A stretch of 64,000 nucleotides of DNA from NCBI GenBank assembly GCA_964389675.1, contig CAYMEV010000001.1, positions 266,655 through 330,654 of the forward strand. The letters run 5' to 3'. The notes under the pieces were generated by a model, which worked only from the letters and a program-made list of their open reading frames with translations, was not told the origin of the DNA and searched no databases. Source of the stretch: CAYMEV01 sp964389675 [NCBI: uncultured Candidatus Sumerlaeota bacterium] (lineage in GTDB: Bacteria; CAYMEV01). The position numbers were made by a program, and so were the translations under genes. Shown here in pieces: positions 55,253 to 64,000 of this stretch; position 1 is the stretch's first letter, and each line of letters begins with the position of its first letter.

Positions 55253-55873
55253 ATGATATATAAGAAGTATATCAAAAGACCAATGGATTTTGCTCTATCT
55301 TTAATATCCATGATCCTATTAAGCCCCTTATTCCTCATAATTGCAGTATTGGTCAAGACTAAACTGGGAAGTCCGGTCATCTATAGACAAAAAAGACCAG
55401 GCTTAAATGAAAAAATATTTTCTCTGTATAAATTCAGAACCATGACAGAAGAAAAGGATGAAAATGGCAATCTGCTTCCTAACCATAAGAGGCACACACC
55501 ATTTGGCAAATTCCTCAGATCAACTTCTCTGGATGAACTTCCTGAACTATTTAATATATTAAAAGGAGATATGAGTATTGTTGGTCCCAGGCCCCTACTC
55601 ATCGAATATCTGCCGCTATACAGCAAGGATCAGAGAAAAAGACATGATATAAGGCCAGGGCTTACAGGGCTGGCACAAGTAAAAGGAAGAAACAATATAT
55701 CATGGGAGAAAAAATTCGAATATGATTTAAAATATATTAATAATTTATCGTTTTTAACTGATGCAAAAATAATTTTCCAAACAATTTATAAATCATTTTT
55801 TTTGAGAGAAGGAATAAACAGCAGTAATGATATTACCATGGAGAAATTCAAAGGTTATAAAAAAAACCACTAA
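55253..55873 (+). CDS. pglC: PglC-like short polyprenyl-phosphate sugar-1-phosphate transferase
   Basis: The 206-residue protein has a single N-terminal re-entrant/membrane segment (about 12-35) after KRPMDFALS. SLYKFRTM, SLDELPELFNILKGDMSIVGPRP and RPGLTGLAQVKGRN are all hallmark motifs of the monotopic phosphoglycosyltransferases. PglC moves diNAc-bacillosamine 1-phosphate to undecaprenyl phosphate. It lies between the aminotransferase and acetyltransferase genes, as in pgl loci. A second initiating transferase in the window is the long WcaJ-like form at 11.7 kb. Confidence 0.9.
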   Translation: MIYKKYIKRPMDFALSLISMILLSPLFLIIAVLVKTKLGSPVIYRQKRPGLNEKIFSLYKFRTMTEEKDENGNLLPNHKRHTPFGKFLRSTSLDELPELFNILKGDMSIVGPRPLLIEYLPLYSKDQRKRHDIRPGLTGLAQVKGRNNISWEKKFEYDLKYINNLSFLTDAKIIFQTIYKSFFLREGINSSNDITMEKFKGYKKNH

Positions 55874-55918
55874 CTCTTATTCAGAAGCGATAAGAATTAT
55901 TCTGGATACACTAAGCTA

Positions 55919-56557
55919 ATGGACAAAAATATTTACATTGTAGGAGCTGGTACATATGGAGAGGCTATGTTCGAGCTTGCGACTATATTAGGGTATAATG
56001 TAATTTGCTTTTATGATGATAATGTAGATAAAATATCACAATATGTAATGGGTAAAAAGATAGCATCATCATTTTCAAGCTTAAAAGAAGCTGATATTGC
56101 TGATAAATATTTTATTGTAGCAATTGGCAACAATAAGAAAAGATATGAGATCTGCTCCATAATTAATGATCTAGGAGGTATTACTCCCTCTTTAATACAT
56201 CCAAGGGCATTATTGAGTCCTAGCGCGAAAATAGGGAAAGGGGTATATATACAAGCAAATGCTTATATCTGGACAAAGGTAGAAATAGATGATTTTTGTA
56301 TTATAAGCCCAAATGTTGTCATTGCACACCATGCACATATTGGCAAAGCATGTCTGATCTCTACAGGTTCCATTGTAGGTGCTTCAGTAAATATTAACAA
56401 CAGCTCATTTCTTGGAATTGGATGCAGTATTATAACCGGGGTTTCAGAAATAGGTGAAAATTCAATAATTGGGGCCGGAGCATTGGTTCTGAAAGATGTT
56501 CAACCTGATTGTGTTGTAGTAGGTAGTCCAGCGAGATTCTTACGAAAAAATACATAA
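55919..56557 (+). CDS. pglD: PglD/NeuD-type sugar O/N-acetyltransferase
   Basis: The product has 212 residues. The N-terminal small Rossmann-like domain has IYIVGAGTYGEA and binds the UDP-sugar. A left-handed beta-helix of hexapeptide repeats follows (from about 95, such as LLSPSAKIGKGVYI), with AHHAHIG carrying the likely catalytic His. In the bacillosamine pathway PglD acetylates the 4-amino group using acetyl-CoA. 45 nt separates it from the PglC-like gene; it is last of the three, and base composition turns A/T-rich here. Confidence 0.87.
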   Translation: MDKNIYIVGAGTYGEAMFELATILGYNVICFYDDNVDKISQYVMGKKIASSFSSLKEADIADKYFIVAIGNNKKRYEICSIINDLGGITPSLIHPRALLSPSAKIGKGVYIQANAYIWTKVEIDDFCIISPNVVIAHHAHIGKACLISTGSIVGASVNINNSSFLGIGCSIITGVSEIGENSIIGAGALVLKDVQPDCVVVGSPARFLRKNT

Positions 56558-56718
56558 ATATATAGATTCGGGATGCTGATTGATTACAGAGAACTATCAA
56601 CATCTAGTGCTAGCAGTCAGCCTAGAACAATAAAATGTATTTTATTTCTGTCGATCTTTTTATCGCCTTTCTGATAAACATTCCGCAAATGAATGCACCG
56701 GATAAGAATTAATCATAA

Positions 56719-56747
56719 GGGGACATCTTTTAATAATCGATATTCCC
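56719..56747. repeat. Degenerate inverted repeat related to the one at 14.3 kb
   Basis: GGGGACATC (56719-56727) faces GATATTCCC (56739-56747) with two transition differences over 9 bp. It shares TTCCCGAT with the right arm near 14.3 kb. The gap 56558-56801 shows nothing else; no gene or clear terminator. Confidence 0.35.
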
Positions 56748-56801
56748 GATAGAAGGTCAGAATATATTGACAAAAAATAAATCTTAATTTAGCCTAATGT
56801 C

Positions 56802-57929
56802 ATGAATTTTCTGTATGTAACGACAATTTCCAATACAACAAATGCATTCCTGATCCCCCATATCAGGATGCTGGTAGATATGGGACATAATGTAGATATT
56901 GCATTTAATATTGATAGAGAAACTAGTAGTGAATTATTTGATATGGGATGTACTCTACATGTTATACCTTTTAATCGAAATCCACTCAGTATTCAAAATA
57001 TTAAAGCATACAAGCTACTCAGAAAGCTCTTGGATAACAATAATTACGACCTTATTCATACCCACACACCTGTAGCGTCTGCATGTGTAAGGCTAGCATG
57101 CAGGAAGTTTAAAAGATTAAGAATAATCTACACTGCACATGGGTTTCATTTCCATGATGGCGCATCTTATGTAAATTGGCTTTTGTATTATCCAATAGAG
57201 AAATTTTTATCCAAATATACAGATACAATAATAACAATCAATACAGAAGATTTCAAACGTGCAAAAAAATCATTTTATTCTAGTAATATAGCTTATATAC
57301 CAGGTGTAGGAATAGATCTGAATAGATTTAAAAATCTTGCAGTTGAGAAAGAAAATAAAAAAGCAGAATTAAAGATTCCCGCTAATGCTATTATTTTAGT
57401 TTCTGTTGGAGAATTAAATAGAAATAAAAATCACAAAACTGTCATTAGAGCTATCTCTCATATAAATGACCCTAATATTTATTATTTGATTTGCGGAAAA
57501 GGGAAGCTGGAAAAATATCTTCTAAAACTAATAAAAAGTAGAAAATTACAAAACAATGTAAGACTTTTAGGACATAGGAATGATATAATAGAAATATTAA
57601 AATCCTCTGACATATTTATTTTGCCATCCTATAGAGAGGGCCTATCTCTTTCACTAATGGAGGCAATGGCCAACGGATTACCTGTAATCTGTACAGACAT
57701 AAGAGGCAATGTTGATCTTATTGAGGAAGGCAAGGGCGGGTATCTAGTTCAGCCAGACGATGTAGATGGTTTTGCACAAGCAATCAAAAAGCTATGTGAA
57801 TCTTCCAGCATAAAAGAATTCTTTTCAGAATTCAACTTAAAAAAAATACAACATTTTTCTATAGAGAAGGTATTAACCAAATTAAAATATATATATTTCA
57901 ATCACAACGTTAAATGCATAACTCATTAA
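56802..57929 (+). CDS. Glycosyltransferase family 4 protein
   Basis: The 375-residue GT-B enzyme opens with MNFLYVTTISNTTNAF. It has HTHTPVASACVRLACR and IIYTAHGFHFHDGASY in the N-domain, an arrangement found in EpsD/PglA-like enzymes that work on undecaprenyl-linked acceptors. The C-domain has VSVGELNRNKNHKTVI and SYREGLSLSLMEAMANGLP with both Glu of the motif. It may add the second sugar after the bacillosamine-type residue, but this is inference. Its end overlaps the GT2 gene by 16 nt. Strong A/T bias compared with the first half of the window. Confidence 0.9.
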   Translation: MNFLYVTTISNTTNAFLIPHIRMLVDMGHNVDIAFNIDRETSSELFDMGCTLHVIPFNRNPLSIQNIKAYKLLRKLLDNNNYDLIHTHTPVASACVRLACRKFKRLRIIYTAHGFHFHDGASYVNWLLYYPIEKFLSKYTDTIITINTEDFKRAKKSFYSSNIAYIPGVGIDLNRFKNLAVEKENKKAELKIPANAIILVSVGELNRNKNHKTVIRAISHINDPNIYYLICGKGKLEKYLLKLIKSRKLQNNVRLLGHRNDIIEILKSSDIFILPSYREGLSLSLMEAMANGLPVICTDIRGNVDLIEEGKGGYLVQPDDVDGFAQAIKKLCESSSIKEFFSEFNLKKIQHFSIEKVLTKLKYIYFNHNVKCITH

Positions 57930-58978
57930 TAAGTATAATTATTCCCATTTATAATGTGGAAACATATTTGTCGCAGTGCATTGAGAGCATAATCAATCAG
58001 ACATATTCGAATCTTGAAATTATCTGCATAGACGATAAAAGCCCTGATAAATGTCGAGAAATACTAAACCATTACTCTGAAAATGACCCTAGGATAATAA
58101 TTATAGAGCATAAATACAATAAGGGCATCTCAGAAGCCAGAAACAGTGGACTAATATCAGCAAATGGCGAGTATATTATGTTTGTAGATGCAGATGATTG
58201 GCTTGATACTAATACATGTGAAATTACTTTAAGGAAGTCCATTGAGTATACGGCTGATGTTGTCATGTGGCCGTATATAAGTGAGCATGGATCAAAATCA
58301 AACAAAAAAATAATATTTAAAGATAAATTTATCTATTTTTCCAGAAAAGATTTTGAAAACAGAGTATACAGACGTCTTTTCGGATTGATAAAAGAAGAAT
58401 TAAGAAATCCTGAATATTCTGAATCAATGGTTACCGTATGGGCTAAATTATATAGAAGATCTATAATAGTTAATTCTTCAGCCCGTTTTGTCGATACAAA
58501 GATTATTGGTACATCTGAAGATATGCTTTTCAATATTGAGACTCTGAAGAAATCAAAAATAGCTATTTACACAAATGAGTGTTTTTACCATTATCGGAAA
58601 TACAACAACAACGCATACACAGCAAAATATAAGCCCGGACTGCCGCAGCAGTGGAACAGACTATATTCCATTATACAGGACCATATAAAAAGGTATAACT
58701 TATCTGAGGAATATTTGGATGCATTAACAAATCGTATCTCATTAAGCATTATAGGGCTTGGGTTTAATGAAATAAATAGTAACAATAATATCATCAAGAA
58801 AATAAAAAATATCAAAAATATCATAACTAATCCCAGATACCTGGACTCAATAAAAAGATTTGATTTTAGGTATCTGCCAATACACTGGAAGGTTCTACTA
58901 TATTTTTCTAAGAAAAAATTTTCTTCTGGTCTATATATAATATTAAGAATAGCGAAAATCATTAGGAGAATCATATAG
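57914..58978 (+). CDS. Glycosyltransferase family 2 protein
   Basis: The 354-residue GT-A enzyme has SIIIPIYNVETYL at the N-terminus, CIDDKSPDKC and FVDADDWLD (DxD). A C-terminal acceptor region about 200 residues long is rich in aromatics and lysines, ending hydrophobic and basic. It overlaps the preceding GT4 gene by 16 nt and abuts the next GT2 gene, whose TTG start follows its stop directly. The three are thus one transcription unit. Sugar specificity unknown. Confidence 0.9.
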   Translation: MHNSLISIIIPIYNVETYLSQCIESIINQTYSNLEIICIDDKSPDKCREILNHYSENDPRIIIIEHKYNKGISEARNSGLISANGEYIMFVDADDWLDTNTCEITLRKSIEYTADVVMWPYISEHGSKSNKKIIFKDKFIYFSRKDFENRVYRRLFGLIKEELRNPEYSESMVTVWAKLYRRSIIVNSSARFVDTKIIGTSEDMLFNIETLKKSKIAIYTNECFYHYRKYNNNAYTAKYKPGLPQQWNRLYSIIQDHIKRYNLSEEYLDALTNRISLSIIGLGFNEINSNNNIIKKIKNIKNIITNPRYLDSIKRFDFRYLPIHWKVLLYFSKKKFSSGLYIILRIAKIIRRII

Positions 58979-59971
58979 TTGCCCCTGCTAAGCATAATAA
59001 TTCCGATATATAATACCGAGAAATTTTTGCCTGATTGTATTAAAAGCGTATTAAATCAGAGCTTCACAGATTTTGAGTTAATACTTGTTGATGATGGCTC
59101 TACAGATAATTGCCCGAATATTTGTAATGCATACTCAGAAGATGAACCAAGAATCACAGTAATTCATAAAAAATTAAATGAAGGCTCATCTGAAGCTAGA
59201 AATTCTGGTATATCCAGGGCAAAGGGACATTACCTTATGTTTCTTGATAGCGATGATTTTTGGGATGATAAAGAGGCATTATGCAGAATATCTGAGTATA
59301 TAATAAAAAATCCGGACCAGAACGTTATTATGTTCCAGGCAAAAAAATACTTTGAATCAAACAATCGTATTGAAGAGGACAAAATACATGATAATATTAG
59401 AATAAACATGTTAACAAAGCATGAAACCATTAAATATCTAATTACAAGCCAGACTTACTCCATGAGCGCATGCACAAAAATTCTAAAGCGGGATTTAATA
59501 TTAGAATATCGCATTTATTTTGAAAAAGACCTGCTAGGAGAAGACTTAGACTGGTTTTTAAGACTTATAACTAATGTTAGTAATCTATATGCTATAAAAG
59601 AGAATTTCTACGTCTATAGAATGAGGCCAGGGTCAATAACAAAATCCATTTCGTTCAAAAATTTAGAGGACTGGCTATATATAATTGAGAAATGGGAGAA
59701 ATGCTTTTTGACAATAAATATTCCTCAACCATTTAAGAAGTATTATTTTGGAATATTGGCCTATGCTTATGTTGTAGGTATACTATTATACAGTCAGCTA
59801 AAACGGGATGAAAAAGTGCGAGCTTTTCCAAAGATTAAATTAAAAAGCTATCTGCTTCATTATTCTGTAAATAACAAAATACGGGTAACAAAATTTATAA
59901 ACAGGATCTTTGGTATCAGGATAACTTCATTTTTATTATCTAAATACATGAAGACATTCAGAAGGGATTAA
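58979..59971 (+). CDS. Glycosyltransferase family 2 protein, TTG start
   Basis: The product has 330 residues. The start is a TTG immediately after the previous stop; AGGAG at 58964-58968 lies 10 nt upstream, and the protein reads (M)PLLSIIIPIYNTE as expected for the family. LVDDGSTDNC and FLDSDDFWDD are the donor and metal sites; LLGEDLDWFLRL is the acceptor-side segment. It is one of several tandem GT2 genes that vary in their C-terminal halves, as expected of a repeat-unit assembly line. A/T-rich. Confidence 0.88.
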   Translation: MPLLSIIIPIYNTEKFLPDCIKSVLNQSFTDFELILVDDGSTDNCPNICNAYSEDEPRITVIHKKLNEGSSEARNSGISRAKGHYLMFLDSDDFWDDKEALCRISEYIIKNPDQNVIMFQAKKYFESNNRIEEDKIHDNIRINMLTKHETIKYLITSQTYSMSACTKILKRDLILEYRIYFEKDLLGEDLDWFLRLITNVSNLYAIKENFYVYRMRPGSITKSISFKNLEDWLYIIEKWEKCFLTINIPQPFKKYYFGILAYAYVVGILLYSQLKRDEKVRAFPKIKLKSYLLHYSVNNKIRVTKFINRIFGIRITSFLLSKYMKTFRRD

Positions 59972-60003
59972 AGGTATTAAGAAAATGTCTGTTTCCACAA
60001 TAA

Positions 60004-61296
60004 ATGCAATCGGAAATACGCAGAGCCATAAAGATGTTTGAGAACATAATTACAACAAATGTTAACATAGTTTCTATAGCGGTGTTATTAACATTCATGT
60101 TAATAATAGTATTTAAAAATTTAAAAATAATGCCTACTGCAAAAATTTCTTTGATATATATTATTATATTTCTGATAAGGCTATTGCTACTGTTCTATCG
60201 GACAAATAATGGATACTTGCCTATGTCAGGGAGCGATTGGGGTGTATTTCACAGATTGGCATTAAATCTAGTCTATAGCATTGATAATATTTGGGGGATT
60301 ATATTTCCAGATAGATCCTTTGGTTTTAGAGGAGGTTTTTATGAGCAATTTGTGGCAATAATTTATTATGTTTTTGGCGTTAGCAAGAATTATATGCATA
60401 TGATGAGTTTTATTTTTAGTGAGATTTTATTCCGCTATATTTATTTATGTTCTTTCCTAATTTCATCAAGCAGGAAAATTTCTATATTATCCTCTTTCTA
60501 TTTTTATTTATATCCCCTGGCAATAGTTTACTCAGTTGATTATATGCGTGAAATTATTATAATTACCATACTTGTAATTTCATTGTATCATTTTATTTTG
60601 TTTATAAAGTATAGAAAAAAAATAAATTTGTTTCTAACGTTATTTTTTTCATTACTTATTGCAGGAATGCACTCTGGAATGCTTTCAATATTATTCAGCT
60701 ATATAATAATCATTACATCTCTAGATAAAAAATATCAAAAATTTAAATTTACAATTCCACGGATGCTCATCATAGTATTCATCATATCGCTTATATACAA
60801 TTCCTTCCTCTGGCCTATTCTCTCCGGAAAATTATCAAGACTTGAATCTGCGGAGAGTCTCCAGGATTTAGCACCCAAAATCCATGGTACAACAGATTAT
60901 ATTGCTCCTCCCAGATCAAATATAGAAGCAATAGCCCAAGTCCCGATCAGATTCATTTTTTTTCTTATATCCCCTCTCCCTTGGCAAGTTAATTCCTTCT
61001 ATACTTTTATAGCGATGGTACTCGATGGTGTCCTGCGCTGGCTTATCATTTACAAAATATTATTGAATATTAGGAAAGCAAAATTTTTGCCTCAGCTAGA
61101 GAGAGTTATATTTTACAGCTTTCTCATAATACTGGTATTCTCCACCTTGACTTTTTCATGGGGTACGAACAATTTTGGAACTGCAATGCGACACAGACTA
61201 AAATTATTGCCAATGGAGATATTAATGGCATATACTATATTTTCAAAAAATGATTCTGAGTATGAAATAAAACATTTAACTAAACAGGATAAATGA
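60004..61296 (+). CDS. Polytopic membrane protein, probable EpsG/Wzy-type polymerase
   Basis: The 430-residue protein has about ten or eleven hydrophobic segments and no soluble domain of note. A longer outer loop occurs near 265-310 after YNSFLWPILSGKLSRLE. Its place between GT2 genes and next to a Wzx flippase is where the repeat-unit polymerase usually lies, and no other gene of this cluster fills that role. Polymerases are poorly conserved, so the call rests on topology and context. Start uncertain: 60004 or ATG 60034 (MFENIIT). Overlaps the next gene by 4 nt. Confidence 0.65.
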   Translation: MQSEIRRAIKMFENIITTNVNIVSIAVLLTFMLIIVFKNLKIMPTAKISLIYIIIFLIRLLLLFYRTNNGYLPMSGSDWGVFHRLALNLVYSIDNIWGIIFPDRSFGFRGGFYEQFVAIIYYVFGVSKNYMHMMSFIFSEILFRYIYLCSFLISSSRKISILSSFYFYLYPLAIVYSVDYMREIIIITILVISLYHFILFIKYRKKINLFLTLFFSLLIAGMHSGMLSILFSYIIIITSLDKKYQKFKFTIPRMLIIVFIISLIYNSFLWPILSGKLSRLESAESLQDLAPKIHGTTDYIAPPRSNIEAIAQVPIRFIFFLISPLPWQVNSFYTFIAMVLDGVLRWLIIYKILLNIRKAKFLPQLERVIFYSFLIILVFSTLTFSWGTNNFGTAMRHRLKLLPMEILMAYTIFSKNDSEYEIKHLTKQDK

Positions 61297-62267
61297 GCAT
61301 GGATAAAGAAAGATTTATAACGATATTTACACCAACCTTTAACAGAGCATACATTATCGAAAAACTATATAACTCATTAATAAGGCAGAGCTGTAATGAA
61401 TTCGAATGGCTTGTAATTGATGATGGCTCAACTGATAATACTAAAGGACTCATTCAAAATCTAATGAAAAATAAAAATAACTTTGACATTAGATATTACT
61501 GGCAGAAAAATGGAGGTCAGCATAGAGCACTGAATAGGGCTATCGAATATGCTAAGGGTGGTCTTCTGGTAATAGTAGATTCTGATGATTACCTGTCTGA
61601 TTCCGCAGTAGATACATTGTATAGATGGTGGACCTCGTTAGACAATATATGTGATATTGCCGGAGTATCTGGGCCGATGGCTAGGTTTGATGGTTCAATT
61701 ATAGGGGATAACATATCGTTTACAGGTGATTTTATTGATTGTTTCGAAACTGAAAGATATAAATATGGTTTAAACGGAGATAAAGTAGAGGCATTTTTTA
61801 CTGATATTTTAAGAAAATATTATCCAATACCTGAGTTTAATGGTGAAAATAGTGCTGAGAAGGCAATTCTTTACCTCAAAATTGCAAATGCAGGATATAA
61901 GATAAGGTGGTTCAATGAGATTATATATTATGCAGAATATCGAGATGACGGGATGACGGCAAAAAAGCAAAGTACATGGCTTAATAATTTCACTGGATAT
62001 ACCTACTGGATGAGACTGTTCTATAAATCTGAAAGAACACCAATTAGAAAACTAAAAAGATTATGCACCTATATTTTGATCTCTGAGAAAAAGAAACTGA
62101 AGATAAAAAAAATATCAGAAAATATGAAAGCAAATATCTTCATAATTTCAATTGCCAAAATTATTACTGAGATTTATCATAAGCGGATAGCAAGAAGACG
62201 ATTTCTTTGGATGCTTACAGACAATAGCAATAAATCTGCATTACCATTTCACAAAAAGAAATTATAA
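61293..62267 (+). CDS. Glycosyltransferase family 2 protein
   Basis: The 324-residue GT-A enzyme has TIFTPTFNRAYIIEKL, VIDDGSTDNTKGL and VIVDSDDYLSD. Unlike the earlier GT2 genes it continues with a FNGENSAEKAI element and YYAEYRDDGMT. This pattern is typical for a distinct GT2 subgroup often found with capsule and O-antigen clusters. The start overlaps the polymerase-like gene by 4 nt (ATGA). It is followed by a 116-nt gap before the flippase. Confidence 0.9.
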   Translation: MSMDKERFITIFTPTFNRAYIIEKLYNSLIRQSCNEFEWLVIDDGSTDNTKGLIQNLMKNKNNFDIRYYWQKNGGQHRALNRAIEYAKGGLLVIVDSDDYLSDSAVDTLYRWWTSLDNICDIAGVSGPMARFDGSIIGDNISFTGDFIDCFETERYKYGLNGDKVEAFFTDILRKYYPIPEFNGENSAEKAILYLKIANAGYKIRWFNEIIYYAEYRDDGMTAKKQSTWLNNFTGYTYWMRLFYKSERTPIRKLKRLCTYILISEKKKLKIKKISENMKANIFIISIAKIITEIYHKRIARRRFLWMLTDNSNKSALPFHKKKL

Positions 62268-62383
62268 TCTTAATTGGATTATACTTTAGAATACTGATTA
62301 TTAAATTGGTAGACATTCATCAAGCATATTGAACAGGGAATGAGCTTCTACAAATCGAATTAATATATAAAAGGTCAACACTA

Positions 62384-63802
62384 TTGCAAGAAAGTTATAA
62401 AAGACTATTTTCAAATACAATTTTGCTTGCCATCGGAAACATAGGCTCCAGATTCATTATGTTCTTATTACTTCCATTATACACACACGTTTTATCTACA
62501 CCGGAATATGGGATTACTGAGTTAGTTCTGGTTACCTGCAATCTGCTAATTCCTATTTTTTCTTTATCAATAGGTGAATCAGTTCTGAGATATGGACTAA
62601 ATAAGAATTACAAAAGTGGGATAATTTTAAAAAATTCTCTTGTTGTCTTAATATCTGGCTCAATAATTATGCTGTCAGTTGTCCCAATTCTGCAGAAAAT
62701 TAAATCAATTTCTGAATTTATATTATATATCTACCTAATTGCAGCAATTAAATCTTTTAGATCTGTCTTCTCTTTGTATCTAAAATCAGTTGAAAAAATT
62801 AGACTGTATGCAATTGATAATATTTTATATGCATTAATGATGGCAATTTTTAATATAATATTGTTAGTAATTTATAAAATGCAGTTACAAGGATTCTTTC
62901 TTGCAATAATTTTTTCAACTTTATTTTCACTAATATTTATCCTTATAAAAGGCAATATCATTGCTGATATAGCACTAAATAAAGCTGATTATGAAATTCT
63001 TAGACAAATGATTTTATTCTCTGCGCCGATGATTATCAATGCAATAGTATTATGGATAAATAGTTCAAGTGATAGAATAATGTTAGGCATTTTTCTTTCT
63101 TCTGCAGCCGTTGGTATATATTCAGTATCAGCAAAAATTCCTACATTAATAACTACAATTACAAATATCTTCATCCAGGCATGGGTAATTTCTTCAGTAA
63201 CTGAATATGATTCAAATTCTGACAAAGGCTTTTATCAAAAGGTCTTTCATTTTTTTAACCTTATGCTAGTGAGCCTTGCATCTGTTATTATTTCTATAAT
63301 TAAATGCTTTATGCAGTTTTATGTTGGAGATGATTTTATTGAGGCCTGGGTATATGTACCTATTTTACTCTTAGCATCTCTTTTTCTTACTTATTCTAGT
63401 TTTTTTGGAGCAATATATATTGCATGTAAAAAAACTAAGAATATTATGATTACTACATTAATAGGAGCAATATTCAACATAATATTAAATTTTATTCTAA
63501 TAAAAAAGTTAGGCATTTTAGGCGCGATACTTGCGACCCTATTAACTTTTATGTATATGGCACTTTACAGGATGTACGATTCACGAAAATATATTAGTTT
63601 CTATATTGATCATAAAGTAGTTTTTTTATCGATTATAGTATTGTTTATTCAGTGCTATATAACAATAACACAAGATTATCCAAGTACATTCTCAATTTTA
63701 TATTTATTCATTATAATGCTAATAAACAAGAAGTATTTGCTTGAGGTAATAAATTTCCTAAAGGCCTATAGAAGAGATGGTATAAATACTAAAACTCAGT
63801 AG
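62384..63802 (+). CDS. Wzx-type flippase, TTG start
   Basis: The product has 472 residues with about 12-14 membrane segments, opening with NTILLAIGNIGSRFIMFLLLP followed by YTHVLSTPEYGI, the standard start of oligosaccharide flippases. NSSSDRIMLGIFLSSAAVGIYSV is the central family motif. The TTG at 62384 has AAAAGG a few bases upstream. It is the second Wzx in the window and clearly distinct from the one at 19.4 kb. This suggests two lipid-linked glycans are exported. A/T-rich. Confidence 0.92.
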   Translation: MQESYKRLFSNTILLAIGNIGSRFIMFLLLPLYTHVLSTPEYGITELVLVTCNLLIPIFSLSIGESVLRYGLNKNYKSGIILKNSLVVLISGSIIMLSVVPILQKIKSISEFILYIYLIAAIKSFRSVFSLYLKSVEKIRLYAIDNILYALMMAIFNIILLVIYKMQLQGFFLAIIFSTLFSLIFILIKGNIIADIALNKADYEILRQMILFSAPMIINAIVLWINSSSDRIMLGIFLSSAAVGIYSVSAKIPTLITTITNIFIQAWVISSVTEYDSNSDKGFYQKVFHFFNLMLVSLASVIISIIKCFMQFYVGDDFIEAWVYVPILLLASLFLTYSSFFGAIYIACKKTKNIMITTLIGAIFNIILNFILIKKLGILGAILATLLTFMYMALYRMYDSRKYISFYIDHKVVFLSIIVLFIQCYITITQDYPSTFSILYLFIIMLINKKYLLEVINFLKAYRRDGINTKTQ

Positions 63803-63942
63803 GATTGCCCATAATGATTAGCGACAACTATAAATGAACACTAGCGAAATTTATAAATACCCGGCGTATTGCCTCATTCAAAAATGTTACCATAAAACCC
63901 TATGTGCCAATATAGATGTCGCCTCTAAACAAGGAGGAAAAG

Positions 63943-64000
63943 ATGTCATATTCAAACTCAATTAAGCGAGGAATTTTGAAAAAAGTATTACCGCCTGAAA
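63943..64000 (+). CDS. Start of a further gene, cut by the window edge
   Basis: ATG at 63943 is preceded by AAGGAGG at a 5-nt spacing and opens a frame reading SYSNSIKRGILKKVLPPE to the end. Short amphipathic openings ending ...LKKxLPP are common in glycan-locus methyltransferases and glycosyltransferases, but too little is visible for a call. Confidence 0.6.
   Translation, partial: MSYSNSIKRGILKKVLPPE

Noticed and set aside
63834-63965. 43-codon open frame just before the last gene.
   Set aside because: It has no ribosome site and overlaps the better supported ATG at 63943 with its AAGGAGG.

Overview
The window looks like one contiguous stretch of chromosome from a diderm (Gram-negative type) bacterium. 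Evidence for this is a lipoprotein-anchored ABC uptake system, two Wzx-type flippases, a MurJ-like flippase, O-antigen ligase/polymerase proteins, polyprenyl-phosphate sugar transferases and many Sec-exported proteins. Base composition is moderate for most of the window, with heavy use of AGG/AGA for Arg and ATA for Ile. From about 55.9 kb to the end it becomes clearly more A/T-rich. No rRNA, tRNA, CRISPR array, transposase or phage gene was seen. The phylum cannot be fixed from the sequence; a spirochaete-like or poorly cultured lineage is only a guess.

Layout. (1) 0-5.1 kb: the 3' end of a TlyA-like rRNA methyltransferase gene, fxsA, an SGNH-type membrane-anchored protein, and a three-gene iron/cobalamin-type ABC importer. 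The importer follows an exact TTGACA/TATAAT promoter with a tandem 8-bp repeat downstream. (2) 5.2-6.2 kb: a broken AbiEii-type nucleotidyltransferase and its small partner gene. (3) 6.3-9.9 kb: an exported TldD/TldE-like peptidase pair. (4) 10-24.5 kb: a first glycan region with a UDP-GlcNAc 2-epimerase, a WbaP/WcaJ-like initiating transferase, a DUF354 protein, several GT4 enzymes, a GT-C membrane protein and a Wzx flippase. An exported protein with two SUMF1-type domains lies next to it. (5) 24.5-43.4 kb: a GT2 gene, then four tandem genes for large exported proteins of 612, 1928, 1831 and 1218 residues. All four end in the same three small beta-modules plus a roughly 330-350 residue six-repeat propeller-like domain. 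The second carries an intact subtilisin domain. The third carries a subtilisin domain that has lost its catalytic His and oxyanion Asn. The fourth has no peptidase domain, and the first has only the C-terminal modules. (6) 43.4-64 kb: a second glycan region with a methyltransferase, a GT-C protein, GT4 enzymes, MurJ, two O-antigen ligase/polymerase proteins and a small exported protein. It continues with a PglF/PglE/PglC/PglD-like set, GT4 and GT2 enzymes, a polymerase and a second Wzx, and ends in the first codons of a further gene.

Reading together: the sugar genes form one or two surface-glycan loci of largely Wzx/Wzy type. The Pgl-like set would make UDP-di-N-acetylbacillosamine or a close relative and load it on undecaprenyl phosphate. 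Embedded between them is the protease and pseudoprotease family, the most unusual part of the window. It may represent a secreted surface system built on a shared C-terminal module, with peptidase activity kept in only one member.
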